A stretch of DNA of 7,550 bases from Dehalococcoidales bacterium (GCA_016929875.1 JAFGHZ010000078.1:1-7550), one strand, 5' to 3'. Numbered from the stretch's first letter, positions 1 to 6,853 are shown. Notes: generated by a model not told the origin, from the sequence alone. Made by a program: numbers and translations.

Positions 1-1
1 G

Positions 2-613
2 GAGCTTCATGACGACGTGTCTTCGACCTTGATTTCTCTAATCCAGCGCCTGGATACGCTCCTCCCGATCGACCGCGCCAAAAAATCGAAGGTGCCCACA
101 GAAAAATTGGAGGCGCTGCGAGGCCAGGTTGTCGAGGCTTTAGACAGGTTGCGGCGCTGTGCGCAGGACTTGAGACCGCGCATACTGGATGACCTGGGGC
201 TGGTAGCGGCACTCGAGTGGATGGCGCAGGATATAGAAGATAACTACGGGGTCGATGCCCGTGTCAAAGTGGAAGGCACGGAGCGGAAGCTGATAACCGA
301 AGCGCAACTGGTACTTTTTCGCATCGCTCAGGAAGCGCTGAATAACATTAAGAACCATGCCGGGGCATCTATGGCTGATGTCAGGCTGGAGTTCGGTGAA
401 GACAAAGTCGTGATGACGATAAAGGATAATGGCAAGGGTTTCGATGTCCCGGGAAGAATAGAAGATCTGGCGGCTGTCGGTAAGCTTGGTATTATGGGTA
501 TGTCCGAGCGTGCCAGTTTATTGGGTGGTAACCTTGAGGTCAAGTCGGAACCGGGCAAAGGTACGCAATTGACCGTCCGGATGCCGATGCCAGAGATAAA
601 CAATCTGTCGTAA
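2..613 (+). CDS. Sensor histidine kinase, C-terminal part (HisKA_3 + HATPase_c; NarL/DesK type), 5' truncated
   Basis: This is the kinase core of a two-component sensor, which autophosphorylates on His and passes the phosphate to a response regulator, usually of the LuxR/NarL class. The frame is open to the left edge, so 203 residues are visible and the sensory N-terminus is missing. The first codons read ELHDDVSSTL, the H-box of the HisKA_3 dimerisation domain, with the phosphoacceptor His at bases 8-10. The GTG at 17 would cut this box off and is therefore not the start. The DLRP and LDDLGL motifs typical of this class follow at visible residues 56-66. The ATP-binding domain shows an N-box (EALNNIKNHA, 111-120), a G1 box (DNGKGF, 142-147) and a G2 box (GKLGIMGMSER, 160-170). 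It ends at TAA 611-613. No response regulator follows; if there is a cognate one nearby it lies upstream, outside the window. The signal sensed cannot be read from this part. Confidence 0.93.
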   Translation, partial: ELHDDVSSTLISLIQRLDTLLPIDRAKKSKVPTEKLEALRGQVVEALDRLRRCAQDLRPRILDDLGLVAALEWMAQDIEDNYGVDARVKVEGTERKLITEAQLVLFRIAQEALNNIKNHAGASMADVRLEFGEDKVVMTIKDNGKGFDVPGRIEDLAAVGKLGIMGMSERASLLGGNLEVKSEPGKGTQLTVRMPMPEINNLS

Positions 614-654
614 GCCGGTAGATGCGGAAGAATGCAAGAATATGCCGCTCACAG

Positions 655-682
655 TTTACATAACTAACATACGATTAAGAAT
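655..682 (+). promoter_or_regulatory. Possible sigma70-type promoter for the aldo/keto reductase
   Basis: TTTACA (655-660) matches five of six bases of the -35 consensus. After 16 bp it is followed by AAGAAT (677-682), a 4/6 match to the -10 consensus. It lies in an AT-richer stretch about 30 bp upstream of the reductase start, inside the 101-bp gap after the kinase. The weak -10 and the lack of a clear terminator after the kinase mean that read-through from the kinase transcript is an alternative. Confidence 0.3.
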
Positions 683-700
683 CCCTCGGGGGTCTGGCTG

Positions 701-706
701 AAGGAG
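701..706 (+). promoter_or_regulatory. Ribosome binding site of the aldo/keto reductase
   Basis: AAGGAG sits 8 nt before ATG 715. This favours 715 over the in-frame ATG two codons later at 721, where the spacing would be 14 nt. Confidence 0.8.
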
Positions 707-714
707 ATAGTGAT

Positions 715-1665
715 ATGCGGATGATTAATATTGGTAATACAGGAATGGCAGTAACAGAACTTTGTCACGGCACCCTGATTCTGGGGAAGTTGCAGGCGGA
801 CTTGACTCCGGAAGAGGGAGCAGTAGCCATACGTAAGTCGTACGAGATGGGGGTAAACTTTTATGATACGGCCCAGAGTTATCAGGTCTACCCTCACCTG
901 GCACTCGGCCTTAAAGGTGTCCCGAGGGATAAATTGGTTATTGCCAGCAAAAGTCACGCACACTCCTATGAGGGAATGAAAATGGCTGTAGAAGAATGTC
1001 TTCGTACTCTTTCTCTTGAGCAAATCGGTATTTTCCATTTACACCAGGTCCAATCTGTCGATGACCTTCGCAGCAGAAAGGGTGCCCTGGATTGTCTGTT
1101 GGAATTCAAAAAGCGTGGTGTAATCGGGGCAATCGGTGCTTCATCGCATACTGTCGCCGGGACGCAAGCCGTAAATAACGAATCCGCAATTGATGTCGTT
1201 TTTCCCGTTCTCAACTCAAAGGGGTTGGGTATCATCGACGGTAATCTCCAGGACATGCTGGAAGCACTTAAAGAATCGAAAGCAAAGGGCAAGTTCGTTT
1301 ATGCGATGAAGCCTCTCGGGGGCGGACACCTCTACAAAGAGATAGAAGAGGCTTTTGATTTTCTCCGGCAACTGCCTACCTGCGATGCTATTGCCTGCGG
1401 AATGAAGGACGAAGCTGAAGTAGAGATGAATGTGAGCATTTTCAACGATGAGAGAGTGAGCGAAGAATTGAGAGGTAGGGTACATGCCGTCGCGCGGAGG
1501 CTTGTAATCTACGACCGTTGCATTGCTTGCGGGCTTTGCATAGACGAGTGCGACCAAGGAGCTTTAAGTATGGGAGAGAGTAAGGTGGTAGTGGATGACT
1601 CTAAATGTATTCTTTGCGGTTACTGTGCGGCGGTATGCCCGGAGTATGTGATAAGGGTAGTGTAG
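715..1665 (+). CDS. Aldo/keto reductase with C-terminal 2x[4Fe-4S] ferredoxin-type domain
   Basis: This is a predicted soluble oxidoreductase of 316 residues. Residues 1 to about 245 form an aldo/keto reductase TIM barrel. The usual catalytic tetrad can be assigned by motif: Asp51 and Tyr56 (YDTAQSY), Lys79 (IASKSH) and His110 (FHLHQV). The family normally reduces carbonyls with NAD(P)H. Residues 269-308 add two cluster motifs, CIACGLCIDEC (Cys 269, 272, 275, 279) and CILCGYCAAVCP (Cys 298, 301, 304, 308), both CX2CX2CX3C. Together they look like a bacterial two-cluster ferredoxin, so electron exchange with a ferredoxin or flavoprotein is likely. Fe-S-carrying reductases of this kind are common in anaerobes and their substrates are mostly unknown. 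The usual DTAxxYG motif reads DTAQSYQ here, so the glycine after the catalytic Tyr is missing, which may change the active-site loop. The start is set by the ribosome binding site at 701. The gene converges on the DUF4129 gene with 21 bp between the two stop codons. Confidence 0.92.
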   Translation: MRMINIGNTGMAVTELCHGTLILGKLQADLTPEEGAVAIRKSYEMGVNFYDTAQSYQVYPHLALGLKGVPRDKLVIASKSHAHSYEGMKMAVEECLRTLSLEQIGIFHLHQVQSVDDLRSRKGALDCLLEFKKRGVIGAIGASSHTVAGTQAVNNESAIDVVFPVLNSKGLGIIDGNLQDMLEALKESKAKGKFVYAMKPLGGGHLYKEIEEAFDFLRQLPTCDAIACGMKDEAEVEMNVSIFNDERVSEELRGRVHAVARRLVIYDRCIACGLCIDECDQGALSMGESKVVVDDSKCILCGYCAAVCPEYVIRVV

Positions 1666-1686
1666 GGTTTGCTCTATATAGTTTTG

Positions 1687-3204
1687 TTAAACAGCAGAGT
1701 GCCCGGTAAGGATAGTCCGTAACATTCGCCAGAGGTTATTGGCGGTGTCAACTTTCTCGTTTGCCATTTGTTGTTCTCCGTAGCGGGCATCGACGTATAA
1801 TCCCGTAAGTTCGATGAACGGTTCTTTTCCCTCAGGTATCACCGTCGCCATGCGGCTGGCGTATTCATAAGGTGTTTCATAATCTTCGCGGGACATTCCC
1901 AGACGCTTCGTGCGGCGTAAGAGGTGCTGGTAAATTTCCCTGATGCTCAATTTGATGTCGATATCTTCACCGCTTTGCCAGTCTTGTTCATAGTTCTCCC
2001 GTGAGATTTCCTTCCTGCGTTTGAAGCGGTTACGGAGCGTCCCCAACCAGAGTAACAGGTCGGATTTGAATTCATCCCAGTTCCAGAGCGATTCCTGCTC
2101 CTCGTCTACTTCGTCCCTGGTACGTGTTGACCACAGGCGGGTAATGGAACGGTATATGAAAAACAGGACGATACCCAGGACTACTGCCAGCGCCAGCCAT
2201 TTCAGTACGAGGACAAGGGTCGGGGATAGGTCGCTGGTAGCATGAGGGATATCTGACGGATCGAGAAACTCCGGTGTTTCAACCTGCTGAGGTGTACTTT
2301 TTACCAGCCAGTTGACGAGGAGTTTTATCAGGTAAATCAACCATTCAACCACATAACCTAAAATGTAAAAGACATAGTAGAAAATTTTGAACAACACATC
2401 CGAGAGGGTACTCAATACCTTCCCCAGAAAGGAGAGAATCTGTGGGGAGAAGGCACTGGCAAAACCGACGCCGATGAGCACGATACCGCCGGTTATGCCG
2501 GTGATGATGGAGAGCCAGCGGCGTCCGAACAACTGACCCACTCTATCTTTTGTTTTTAGTTTCTTCCTGATGTCCTGTAAATTGACCAGTGCCATCGCTT
2601 CCAGCCCGAAGAAGAAAAATCCTGCTACGTAAATCCCGATAGAGGATATCATTGTCTGGAATGAATATTCCTCGGTGCCGAATCCCCAGATGATGACGAG
2701 TAAAATAAGAAGAGTGAGTTCAGTAAAAAACGCGCGATAAATATTGGGAGAAGAAAGTGGGGAACGACCGAGATGGATGCCCCGCCACCACAGGTAGAAT
2801 CCTGCCGGTATGGCAAATACGATAGGGTGGGGATGAGAGAAACTGTCCAGGATAGCCCGAGAATAATAGGTAAACCACTGGGAACTGAAAAATTTGAATC
2901 CGGAGATGTATTCGATGTGTACTACCAGGAAAATGACGACAAGCCCACCGATGATGATGGCTGCCCGGATCCATGGGAAAGACCATTTCCGACTCAGCAA
3001 AAACCTGGTTGCCATGAAGGAAGCGCCAAGGATAATGATGAGCGATGCCAGGCTGAGAGGGGCTCCCTGAACAGTCAGGCGCATCCATTTACTGATAAAG
3101 ACCAACCAGGGATAAAACCAGAGGGTCTCCATCAGGACTATTGAAAGAGGCGCAAGGACGTTGCCTATCCAGTTGATTTTTGCCAGCCTTTTGAAAATTG
3201 TCAC
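1687..3204 (-). CDS. Polytopic membrane protein with C-terminal DUF4129-like domain, third gene of MoxR operon
   Basis: This 505-aa protein begins with a long hydrophobic part. Likely membrane segments lie near residues 18-38, 50-69, 80-97, 127-140, 161-174, 184-206, 232-252, 265-300 (one or two) and 329-351, so about eight to ten. A basic and acidic cytoplasmic stretch follows (352-415). The C-terminus (about 418-480) resembles DUF4129: SIREIYQHLLRR, then TPYEYASRM and LTGLYVDARYG. In many bacteria this domain ends the TgpA-type transglutaminase protein encoded after moxR and a DUF58 gene. Here no transglutaminase core (Cys-His-Asp) is visible and membrane segments take its place. The start is GTG (3202-3204), preceded 5 nt away by AGGGGA (3210-3215), and lies 16 bp after the DUF58 stop, so the gene is very probably co-transcribed. 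It is likely a membrane anchor or partner for the ATPase; no enzymatic activity can be assigned. Confidence 0.85.
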   Translation of the reverse strand: MTIFKRLAKINWIGNVLAPLSIVLMETLWFYPWLVFISKWMRLTVQGAPLSLASLIIILGASFMATRFLLSRKWSFPWIRAAIIIGGLVVIFLVVHIEYISGFKFFSSQWFTYYSRAILDSFSHPHPIVFAIPAGFYLWWRGIHLGRSPLSSPNIYRAFFTELTLLILLVIIWGFGTEEYSFQTMISSIGIYVAGFFFFGLEAMALVNLQDIRKKLKTKDRVGQLFGRRWLSIITGITGGIVLIGVGFASAFSPQILSFLGKVLSTLSDVLFKIFYYVFYILGYVVEWLIYLIKLLVNWLVKSTPQQVETPEFLDPSDIPHATSDLSPTLVLVLKWLALAVVLGIVLFFIYRSITRLWSTRTRDEVDEEQESLWNWDEFKSDLLLWLGTLRNRFKRRKEISRENYEQDWQSGEDIDIKLSIREIYQHLLRRTKRLGMSREDYETPYEYASRMATVIPEGKEPFIELTGLYVDARYGEQQMANEKVDTANNLWRMLRTILTGHSAV

Positions 3205-3209
3205 TGTAA

Positions 3210-3215
3210 TCCCCT
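3210..3215 (-). promoter_or_regulatory. Ribosome binding site supporting the GTG start of the DUF4129 protein
   Basis: On the minus strand AGGGGA stands 5 nt upstream of GTG 3204-3202, in the 16-bp gap after the DUF58 stop codon. I saw no ATG alternative with a comparable site. Confidence 0.65.
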
Positions 3216-3220
3216 GGTTT

Positions 3221-4450
3221 TCATTGTCCTGCCATCACGTTAAGAGTGTCGATTTTATCCCACATTACATCGCTGCTGACGTGATAAACGATCAGTCCGT
3301 CACTACTTACTGCGGCCTCTTTGTCTCCGACCGTAATCAAGGCTACTTTTCGTCCTGTCCGCTTCATCTGGAACAAGGCGGCGAGGAGTTCTTTTGAGGG
3401 TATGGCGGTGATGACTACCAGTGTGCTCCCCCACGGCAAATTCCGGCTTTCGTTTATGACCAGGCTGCTGATGGACTCCATTTCAAACGGCCGGACCGGT
3501 GACAGAGCCTCCAATATGTTTTTCATCTGACTGACGTGCTGGCTCGGGGGTATTCTGATGAGTTCTGCGGAATTTTCCCGGTTTTGATTAACATATAGAC
3601 CTACCCTGTATCCTTCGGAAAGGGCGTAATTGGAGATGGAGGCGGCGGTTACGATTACCAGTTCCAGAAGTTCCGGGACATTGCCCCAGTGGGGGAGGGC
3701 AACAGTCCGGACATCCATGAAGATGCCCATATCTACGGTGGTGGTCGGTTCAAAGACTTTGGTTTGTAATTGTCCGAGGCGGGCAGTGCTTTTCCAGTGG
3801 ATGCGCTTCAGGCTGTCGCCGAAATGGTACTCCCTGACACCTGCTGTCAGGACAGGGTCCTGGAAGATATGGTTCCGGGTGCGGATATCGCCGAGCGGTT
3901 GTTTTGAGGGAATGCCCAGCTTCTCCAGAGGCAAGATCTTCGGATACACCATGAGATGGTCCACTAATTCAACATCCTGTGTGCGGGTAAAAAGACCGAA
4001 AAAGTCGCCGGAGCGGATTTCTGCGGGTCCGAAAGTAAAATAACCCCGCTGTCGGCATTGTAAAGGATACCGTCTTTTTACCTTGTGATACCAGCTCAAT
4101 GAAAAGAGATTGCTGAGAGTCGTGTGTGTGGCAAATCGGGACGGCGTAGTTTTGCCTTTAAGTAAGGTTAGCTCCTTCGGTATTTCATCGTCTATCTGAA
4201 TCCAGGGGAGTGGTAGCGGTTTACGGTTGGAGACTTCCACTTCGAGCGTAACTTCTTCGCCGAAAAAGACACGTTCGGAGCTTAGTTTACGATGATATTC
4301 TACACGGCGCAGGCAATAATTGCCCCACAGCTTGGCAACACCGCCGGTCAGGAAAAACAGCGCTGCAACGAGCAGCAAAAGTCCCCGGTTCAGAATCAAA
4401 CTGGCAAGGCAGAGCAGAATAGTAATAAATAACCATAAGTTGCCGAACAT
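3221..4450 (-). CDS. DUF58 domain-containing membrane protein
   Basis: This 409-aa protein is the usual partner of MoxR ATPases. Two adjacent hydrophobic segments (about residues 4-20 and 23-38) anchor the N-terminus. A beta-rich region follows, with FFGEEVTLEVEVSN near 62-75 and PLPLPWIQIDDEIP near 78-91. The signature of DUF58 lies at 204-235: GVREYHFGDSLKRIHWKSTA followed by KVFEP. After it comes a part that resembles the start of a von Willebrand A fold (MGIFMDVRT, 241-249), but the metal-site DxSxS is not present: the Asp is followed by VRT. The C-terminal half has alternating strands and helices that fit the rest of such a fold. It starts at ATG 4450, 8 bp after the MoxR stop, and ends at TGA 3223-3221. 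The family's biochemical role is not established; a part in cell-envelope assembly or stress together with MoxR is an inference. Confidence 0.92.
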   Translation of the reverse strand: MFGNLWLFITILLCLASLILNRGLLLLVAALFFLTGGVAKLWGNYCLRRVEYHRKLSSERVFFGEEVTLEVEVSNRKPLPLPWIQIDDEIPKELTLLKGKTTPSRFATHTTLSNLFSLSWYHKVKRRYPLQCRQRGYFTFGPAEIRSGDFFGLFTRTQDVELVDHLMVYPKILPLEKLGIPSKQPLGDIRTRNHIFQDPVLTAGVREYHFGDSLKRIHWKSTARLGQLQTKVFEPTTTVDMGIFMDVRTVALPHWGNVPELLELVIVTAASISNYALSEGYRVGLYVNQNRENSAELIRIPPSQHVSQMKNILEALSPVRPFEMESISSLVINESRNLPWGSTLVVITAIPSKELLAALFQMKRTGRKVALITVGDKEAAVSSDGLIVYHVSSDVMWDKIDTLNVMAGQ

Positions 4451-4457
4451 ACTTTTG

Positions 4458-4463
4458 CCTACT
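4458..4463 (-). promoter_or_regulatory. Weak ribosome binding site overlapping the MoxR stop codon
   Basis: On the minus strand AGTAGG stands 7 nt before ATG 4450 and contains the TAG stop of the upstream ATPase gene. The arrangement suggests that DUF58 translation is coupled to that of the ATPase. Confidence 0.45.
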
Positions 4464-5427
4464 TGCGTCCGGTTTCGTTTTCAACCGGGACGGGCACAGA
4501 AGCCAGGATTTCGCTCAGGGCCTGCTCCGCATTTTTACCTTTCAAAAAGCTTTCAGCTTTAGGGATAATGCGGTGCGTGAGTACGAAATTGACGATATAC
4601 TTCACGTCGTCGGGGATGACAAACGGCCTGCCGCGAAGCGCCGCCAGTGCCTGTGCGGTATGGTAGAGTGCCAGCATCGCCCGGGGACTGGCGCCTAGCT
4701 GTATTGAGGGATGTTCGCGCGTAGCGTGGATAAGACGGACAATATAGTCTTCCAGGTCGCTTGAAACATGTACGTTTCTGCAAGCCGACTGCATCTGCAA
4801 AAGTTCCTCGGTCGAGACGACAGGCGATAATTTCTCGAGAGGGTCGTCCTGACGGAAACGGGTGAGTATCAAACGGTCATCGTCTGCCGTGGGGTAGCCG
4901 ATTTTGATTTTAATGAGGAAGCGGTCGAGCTGGGCTTCCGGCAGGGGGAAAGTGCCTTCCAGTTCTATCGGGTTCTGAGTAGCCAGTACCATAAATGGCC
5001 TCGGTAGAGGTCTGGTCTCTCCTTCGACAGTGACCTGTCGCTCCTGCATCGCTTCCAGCAGTGCCGATTGAGTTCGTGGAGTTGCGCGGTTGATTTCGTC
5101 GGTCAGCACTATCTGTGCCATGACGGGACCGGGTCTGAACTCGAAATCGTTAGTTTTCTGATTGAATATATATGTGCCGGTTATGTCCGACGGTAATAAA
5201 TCGGGGGTGCACTGGATTCGCCGGAAACTACAGCCCAGAGACCGTGCCAGGGCTTTGGCGAGGACTGTTTTGCCGATACCCGGAATATCTTCGATAAGGA
5301 TATGTCCTTCGCAGAGAAGAGCGACAATTGCCAGTTCGACAACGTCGCCCTTACCGACGATAACCTTCTCGACATTCTCCTTGATTTTGTTCCCGGAGTC
5401 TTTGATTTTGCTAACAATTTCTTCCAT
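4459..5427 (-). CDS. MoxR family AAA+ ATPase
   Basis: This 322-aa protein is a complete MoxR-type AAA+ ATPase, a chaperone-like protein that remodels or inserts cofactors into partner proteins, often with a vWA or DUF58 partner. The visible motifs are Walker A in the MoxR form (DIPGIGKT, 47-54, with Lys53), Walker B (LTDEINRA, 108-115, Asp110-Glu111) and the family-typical TQSALLEAMQERQVTVEG (119-136). Sensor 1 lies in LATQNP (148-153), followed by EGTFPLPEAQLDRF (157-170) with a likely arginine finger at Arg169. Sensor 2 lies in GASPRA (245-250, Arg249). The length is usual for the family and no key residue is missing. It is the first gene of the three-gene operon. ATG 5427 has AAGG 8 nt upstream and a plausible promoter just beyond it. 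The client protein is not known; the DUF58 and DUF4129 proteins encoded downstream are the obvious partners. Confidence 0.96.
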   Translation of the reverse strand: MEEIVSKIKDSGNKIKENVEKVIVGKGDVVELAIVALLCEGHILIEDIPGIGKTVLAKALARSLGCSFRRIQCTPDLLPSDITGTYIFNQKTNDFEFRPGPVMAQIVLTDEINRATPRTQSALLEAMQERQVTVEGETRPLPRPFMVLATQNPIELEGTFPLPEAQLDRFLIKIKIGYPTADDDRLILTRFRQDDPLEKLSPVVSTEELLQMQSACRNVHVSSDLEDYIVRLIHATREHPSIQLGASPRAMLALYHTAQALAALRGRPFVIPDDVKYIVNFVLTHRIIPKAESFLKGKNAEQALSEILASVPVPVENETGRK

Positions 5428-5435
5428 AAACCTTG

Positions 5436-5440
5436 CCTTG
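5436..5440 (-). promoter_or_regulatory. Ribosome binding site of the MoxR gene
   Basis: CAAGG on the minus strand, 8 nt before ATG 5427. A second AAGG only 3 nt from the start codon is too close to be the main site. Confidence 0.5.
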
Positions 5441-5455
5441 TTTCTTTTAGGCTTA

Positions 5456-5485
5456 ACTATATCACAGGTGGCTGATGTCGGACAA
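5456..5485 (-). promoter_or_regulatory. Predicted sigma70-type promoter of the MoxR-DUF58-DUF4129 operon
   Basis: On the minus strand TTGTCC (5485-5480) is a 4/6 match to the -35 consensus. An 18-bp spacer separates it from TATAGT (5461-5456), a 5/6 match to the -10 consensus. Transcription would begin near 5449, giving a leader of about 20 nt before the ATPase ATG. It is the only good candidate upstream of the operon, and it lies back to back with the promoter reading the other way. Confidence 0.5.
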
Positions 5486-5505
5486 TTTGCCTGCAGTTTT
5501 CCAAC

Positions 5506-5535
5506 TTGGATTTCAACGTATTCGTAAATTATAAT
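5506..5535 (+). promoter_or_regulatory. Predicted sigma70-type promoter of the radical SAM gene
   Basis: A perfect -10 hexamer TATAAT (5530-5535) follows TTGGAT (5506-5511), a weak -35 (3/6), with an 18-bp spacer. Transcription would start near 5542 and leave a leader of about 40 nt with a ribosome binding site at 5568. The promoter lies inside the longest open frame, which argues against the TTG start at 5506. Confidence 0.55.
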
Positions 5536-5567
5536 AAAAGTAGGGAAAGAGTAAGCTTAGCCCTGAT

Positions 5568-5573
5568 AAGGAT
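5568..5573 (+). promoter_or_regulatory. Ribosome binding site deciding the radical SAM start
   Basis: AAGGAT lies 7 nt before ATG 5581 and 10 nt before the next codon, also ATG (5584). No comparable site precedes the TTG at 5506. Confidence 0.7.
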
Positions 5574-5580
5574 AGCATGC

Positions 5581-6813
5581 ATGATGAATCAGCCGGATAC
5601 GACCTACAAAATCGATACAGGGAAATTTAAGAAGCCTTTCTTCGAGATGGGGCCTATCAGGCCGCCGAGTGAAGGAGCGGACTATTCTCTGTTGCTCAGG
5701 GTTGTTAGAAATTGTCCCTGGAACCGGTGCCTTTTCTGCAGTACCTACAAAACTGAGAAGTTCGGTTACAGGTCAGTAGAAGAGGTCAAGGAAGACATCG
5801 ATGTGGCGAAAGCGCTGTACGACGAAATCAAATCGGCTTCCTGGAAACTCGGACTGGGCGGCAGTGTCAACAATGACCTGATGAGGGCAATCGTCCACGG
5901 GAACCCGGAAATCTACGGCGATGGCGAAGGGCTTCCGATTCAGAACCTGGTTAATGTGGCAAACTGGATTGTCTCCGGAGGCAGGACGGTATTTTTACAG
6001 GATGCCGATGCCCTGATAATGAGAACACCGGAACTCGTGGAGGTACTCGAATATCTCAAACGGACCTTCCCGACTGTCGAGCGAATCACTTCTTACGCCA
6101 GGGCGAAAACCTGCAACCGGAAGACACTCGAAGAACTGAAAGACCTGCATAAAGCGGGATTGTCGAGACTGCACGTCGGACTGGAGTCGGGGAATAATGA
6201 TGTCTTGAGCTTTATGCAGAAAGGCGTTACCCGTGAAGAGCATATCGCTGGAGGCAGGAAAGTAGTCGAGTCAGGCATCTCTCTTTCGGAATACTATATG
6301 CCCGGACTGGGCGGGAAAAAGTGGTCGAAAGCGCATGCTCTGGATTCGGCAAGTGCCCTCTCGGAAATAAATGCCGATTTCATCAGGGTGAGGAGCCTCA
6401 TCGTGAGGAAAGGCACCCTGCTTTATGATACTTTCACCGGGGGCGGATTCGAACCGCTTGGCGAGGATGAAATGGTGGATGAAATCGCCCTCTTCGTGGA
6501 GAACCTGAATTGCCATTCGTATATCATATCCGACCAGATGTCCAACCTTCTCTTCGAGGTCGAAGGACAGCTACCGGATGACAAAGAGAAGATTCTGGAG
6601 AGGATTTCGCGCTATCAGCAAAAGTCGGCGATGAAGAAGCTCGAATTCAGATTGAAGCGTCGTCTGCAGTCTTACCTCGGGGTTTATGGGTACCTTGATG
6701 AGGAGCTCGATGCGAAGATTACCGAAGCAATGGAAGACATCCAATCGGAAGCTCCGGATGCCGCTGAAAAGGTCAATCAGGCGATTGCCGCTCTGAAGCA
6801 GGGATTTGTCTAG
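5581..6813 (+). CDS. Radical SAM protein with CX4CX2C cluster motif
   Basis: This is a 410-aa radical SAM enzyme, which uses a 4Fe-4S cluster and S-adenosylmethionine to make a 5'-deoxyadenosyl radical. The motif RNCPWNRCLFC carries Cys45, Cys50 and Cys53 and is spaced CX4CX2C rather than the usual CX3CX2C. From memory, this spacing after an IRPPSE...SLLLRV lead-in recurs in a broad group of uncharacterised COG1032-like proteins in anaerobes. A Gly-rich strand (GLGGSV), FLQDADAL (138-145), LHVGLESGNN (197-206) and EYYMPGLGG (237-245) fit the later strands of the SAM-binding barrel. The C-terminal part (about 330-410) is helical and charged, without further Cys clusters. No cobalamin-binding domain (DxHxxG) is seen. 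The frame is open further upstream to a TTG at 5506, but the ribosome binding site at 5568 and the promoter make ATG 5581 the better start. The gene is transcribed away from the MoxR operon. The substrate cannot be predicted. Confidence 0.93.
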   Translation: MMNQPDTTYKIDTGKFKKPFFEMGPIRPPSEGADYSLLLRVVRNCPWNRCLFCSTYKTEKFGYRSVEEVKEDIDVAKALYDEIKSASWKLGLGGSVNNDLMRAIVHGNPEIYGDGEGLPIQNLVNVANWIVSGGRTVFLQDADALIMRTPELVEVLEYLKRTFPTVERITSYARAKTCNRKTLEELKDLHKAGLSRLHVGLESGNNDVLSFMQKGVTREEHIAGGRKVVESGISLSEYYMPGLGGKKWSKAHALDSASALSEINADFIRVRSLIVRKGTLLYDTFTGGGFEPLGEDEMVDEIALFVENLNCHSYIISDQMSNLLFEVEGQLPDDKEKILERISRYQQKSAMKKLEFRLKRRLQSYLGVYGYLDEELDAKITEAMEDIQSEAPDAAEKVNQAIAALKQGFV

Positions 6814-6853
6814 GCGGTATCGCAAGAACTTTACTGTGTGCCGTAGAGGGTTT

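Noticed and set aside
624..648. Possible terminator hairpin after the histidine kinase (GCGG 624-627 with CCGC 645-648)
   Set aside because: The stem is only 4 bp with a 17-nt loop, and no T-run follows.
614..714. Small gene, small RNA or riboswitch in the gap before the reductase
   Set aside because: I saw no conserved riboswitch-like pattern and no start codon with a ribosome binding site other than that of the reductase.
664..1038. 124-codon minus-strand frame across the start of the aldo/keto reductase
   Set aside because: It overlaps the well-supported reductase start, its ribosome binding site and catalytic region, and shows no protein-like motif.
1666..1686. Bidirectional terminator between the converging reductase and DUF4129 genes
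   Set aside because: The gap holds only an 8-bp AT-rich palindrome, CTATATAG (1674-1681), with no GC stem and no proper T-run. It may be chance.
2720..3144. Open frames on both strands (minus 3088-2720, plus 2773-3144) inside the DUF4129 membrane protein gene
   Set aside because: They lie in other frames of a gene with clear membrane segments and operon context. Their translations are rich in Pro, His and Arg with no recognisable motif, as expected for shadow frames.
3630..4043. 137-codon plus-strand frame antisense to the DUF58 gene
   Set aside because: It covers the DUF58 signature on the other strand, has no ribosome binding site that I can see and has a low-complexity, Arg/Ser-rich translation.
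6814..6853. Terminator between the radical SAM gene and the converging unknown gene
   Set aside because: Only a tiny GCG/CGC repeat and scattered CGG/CCG complements are present; no stable stem followed by T residues.
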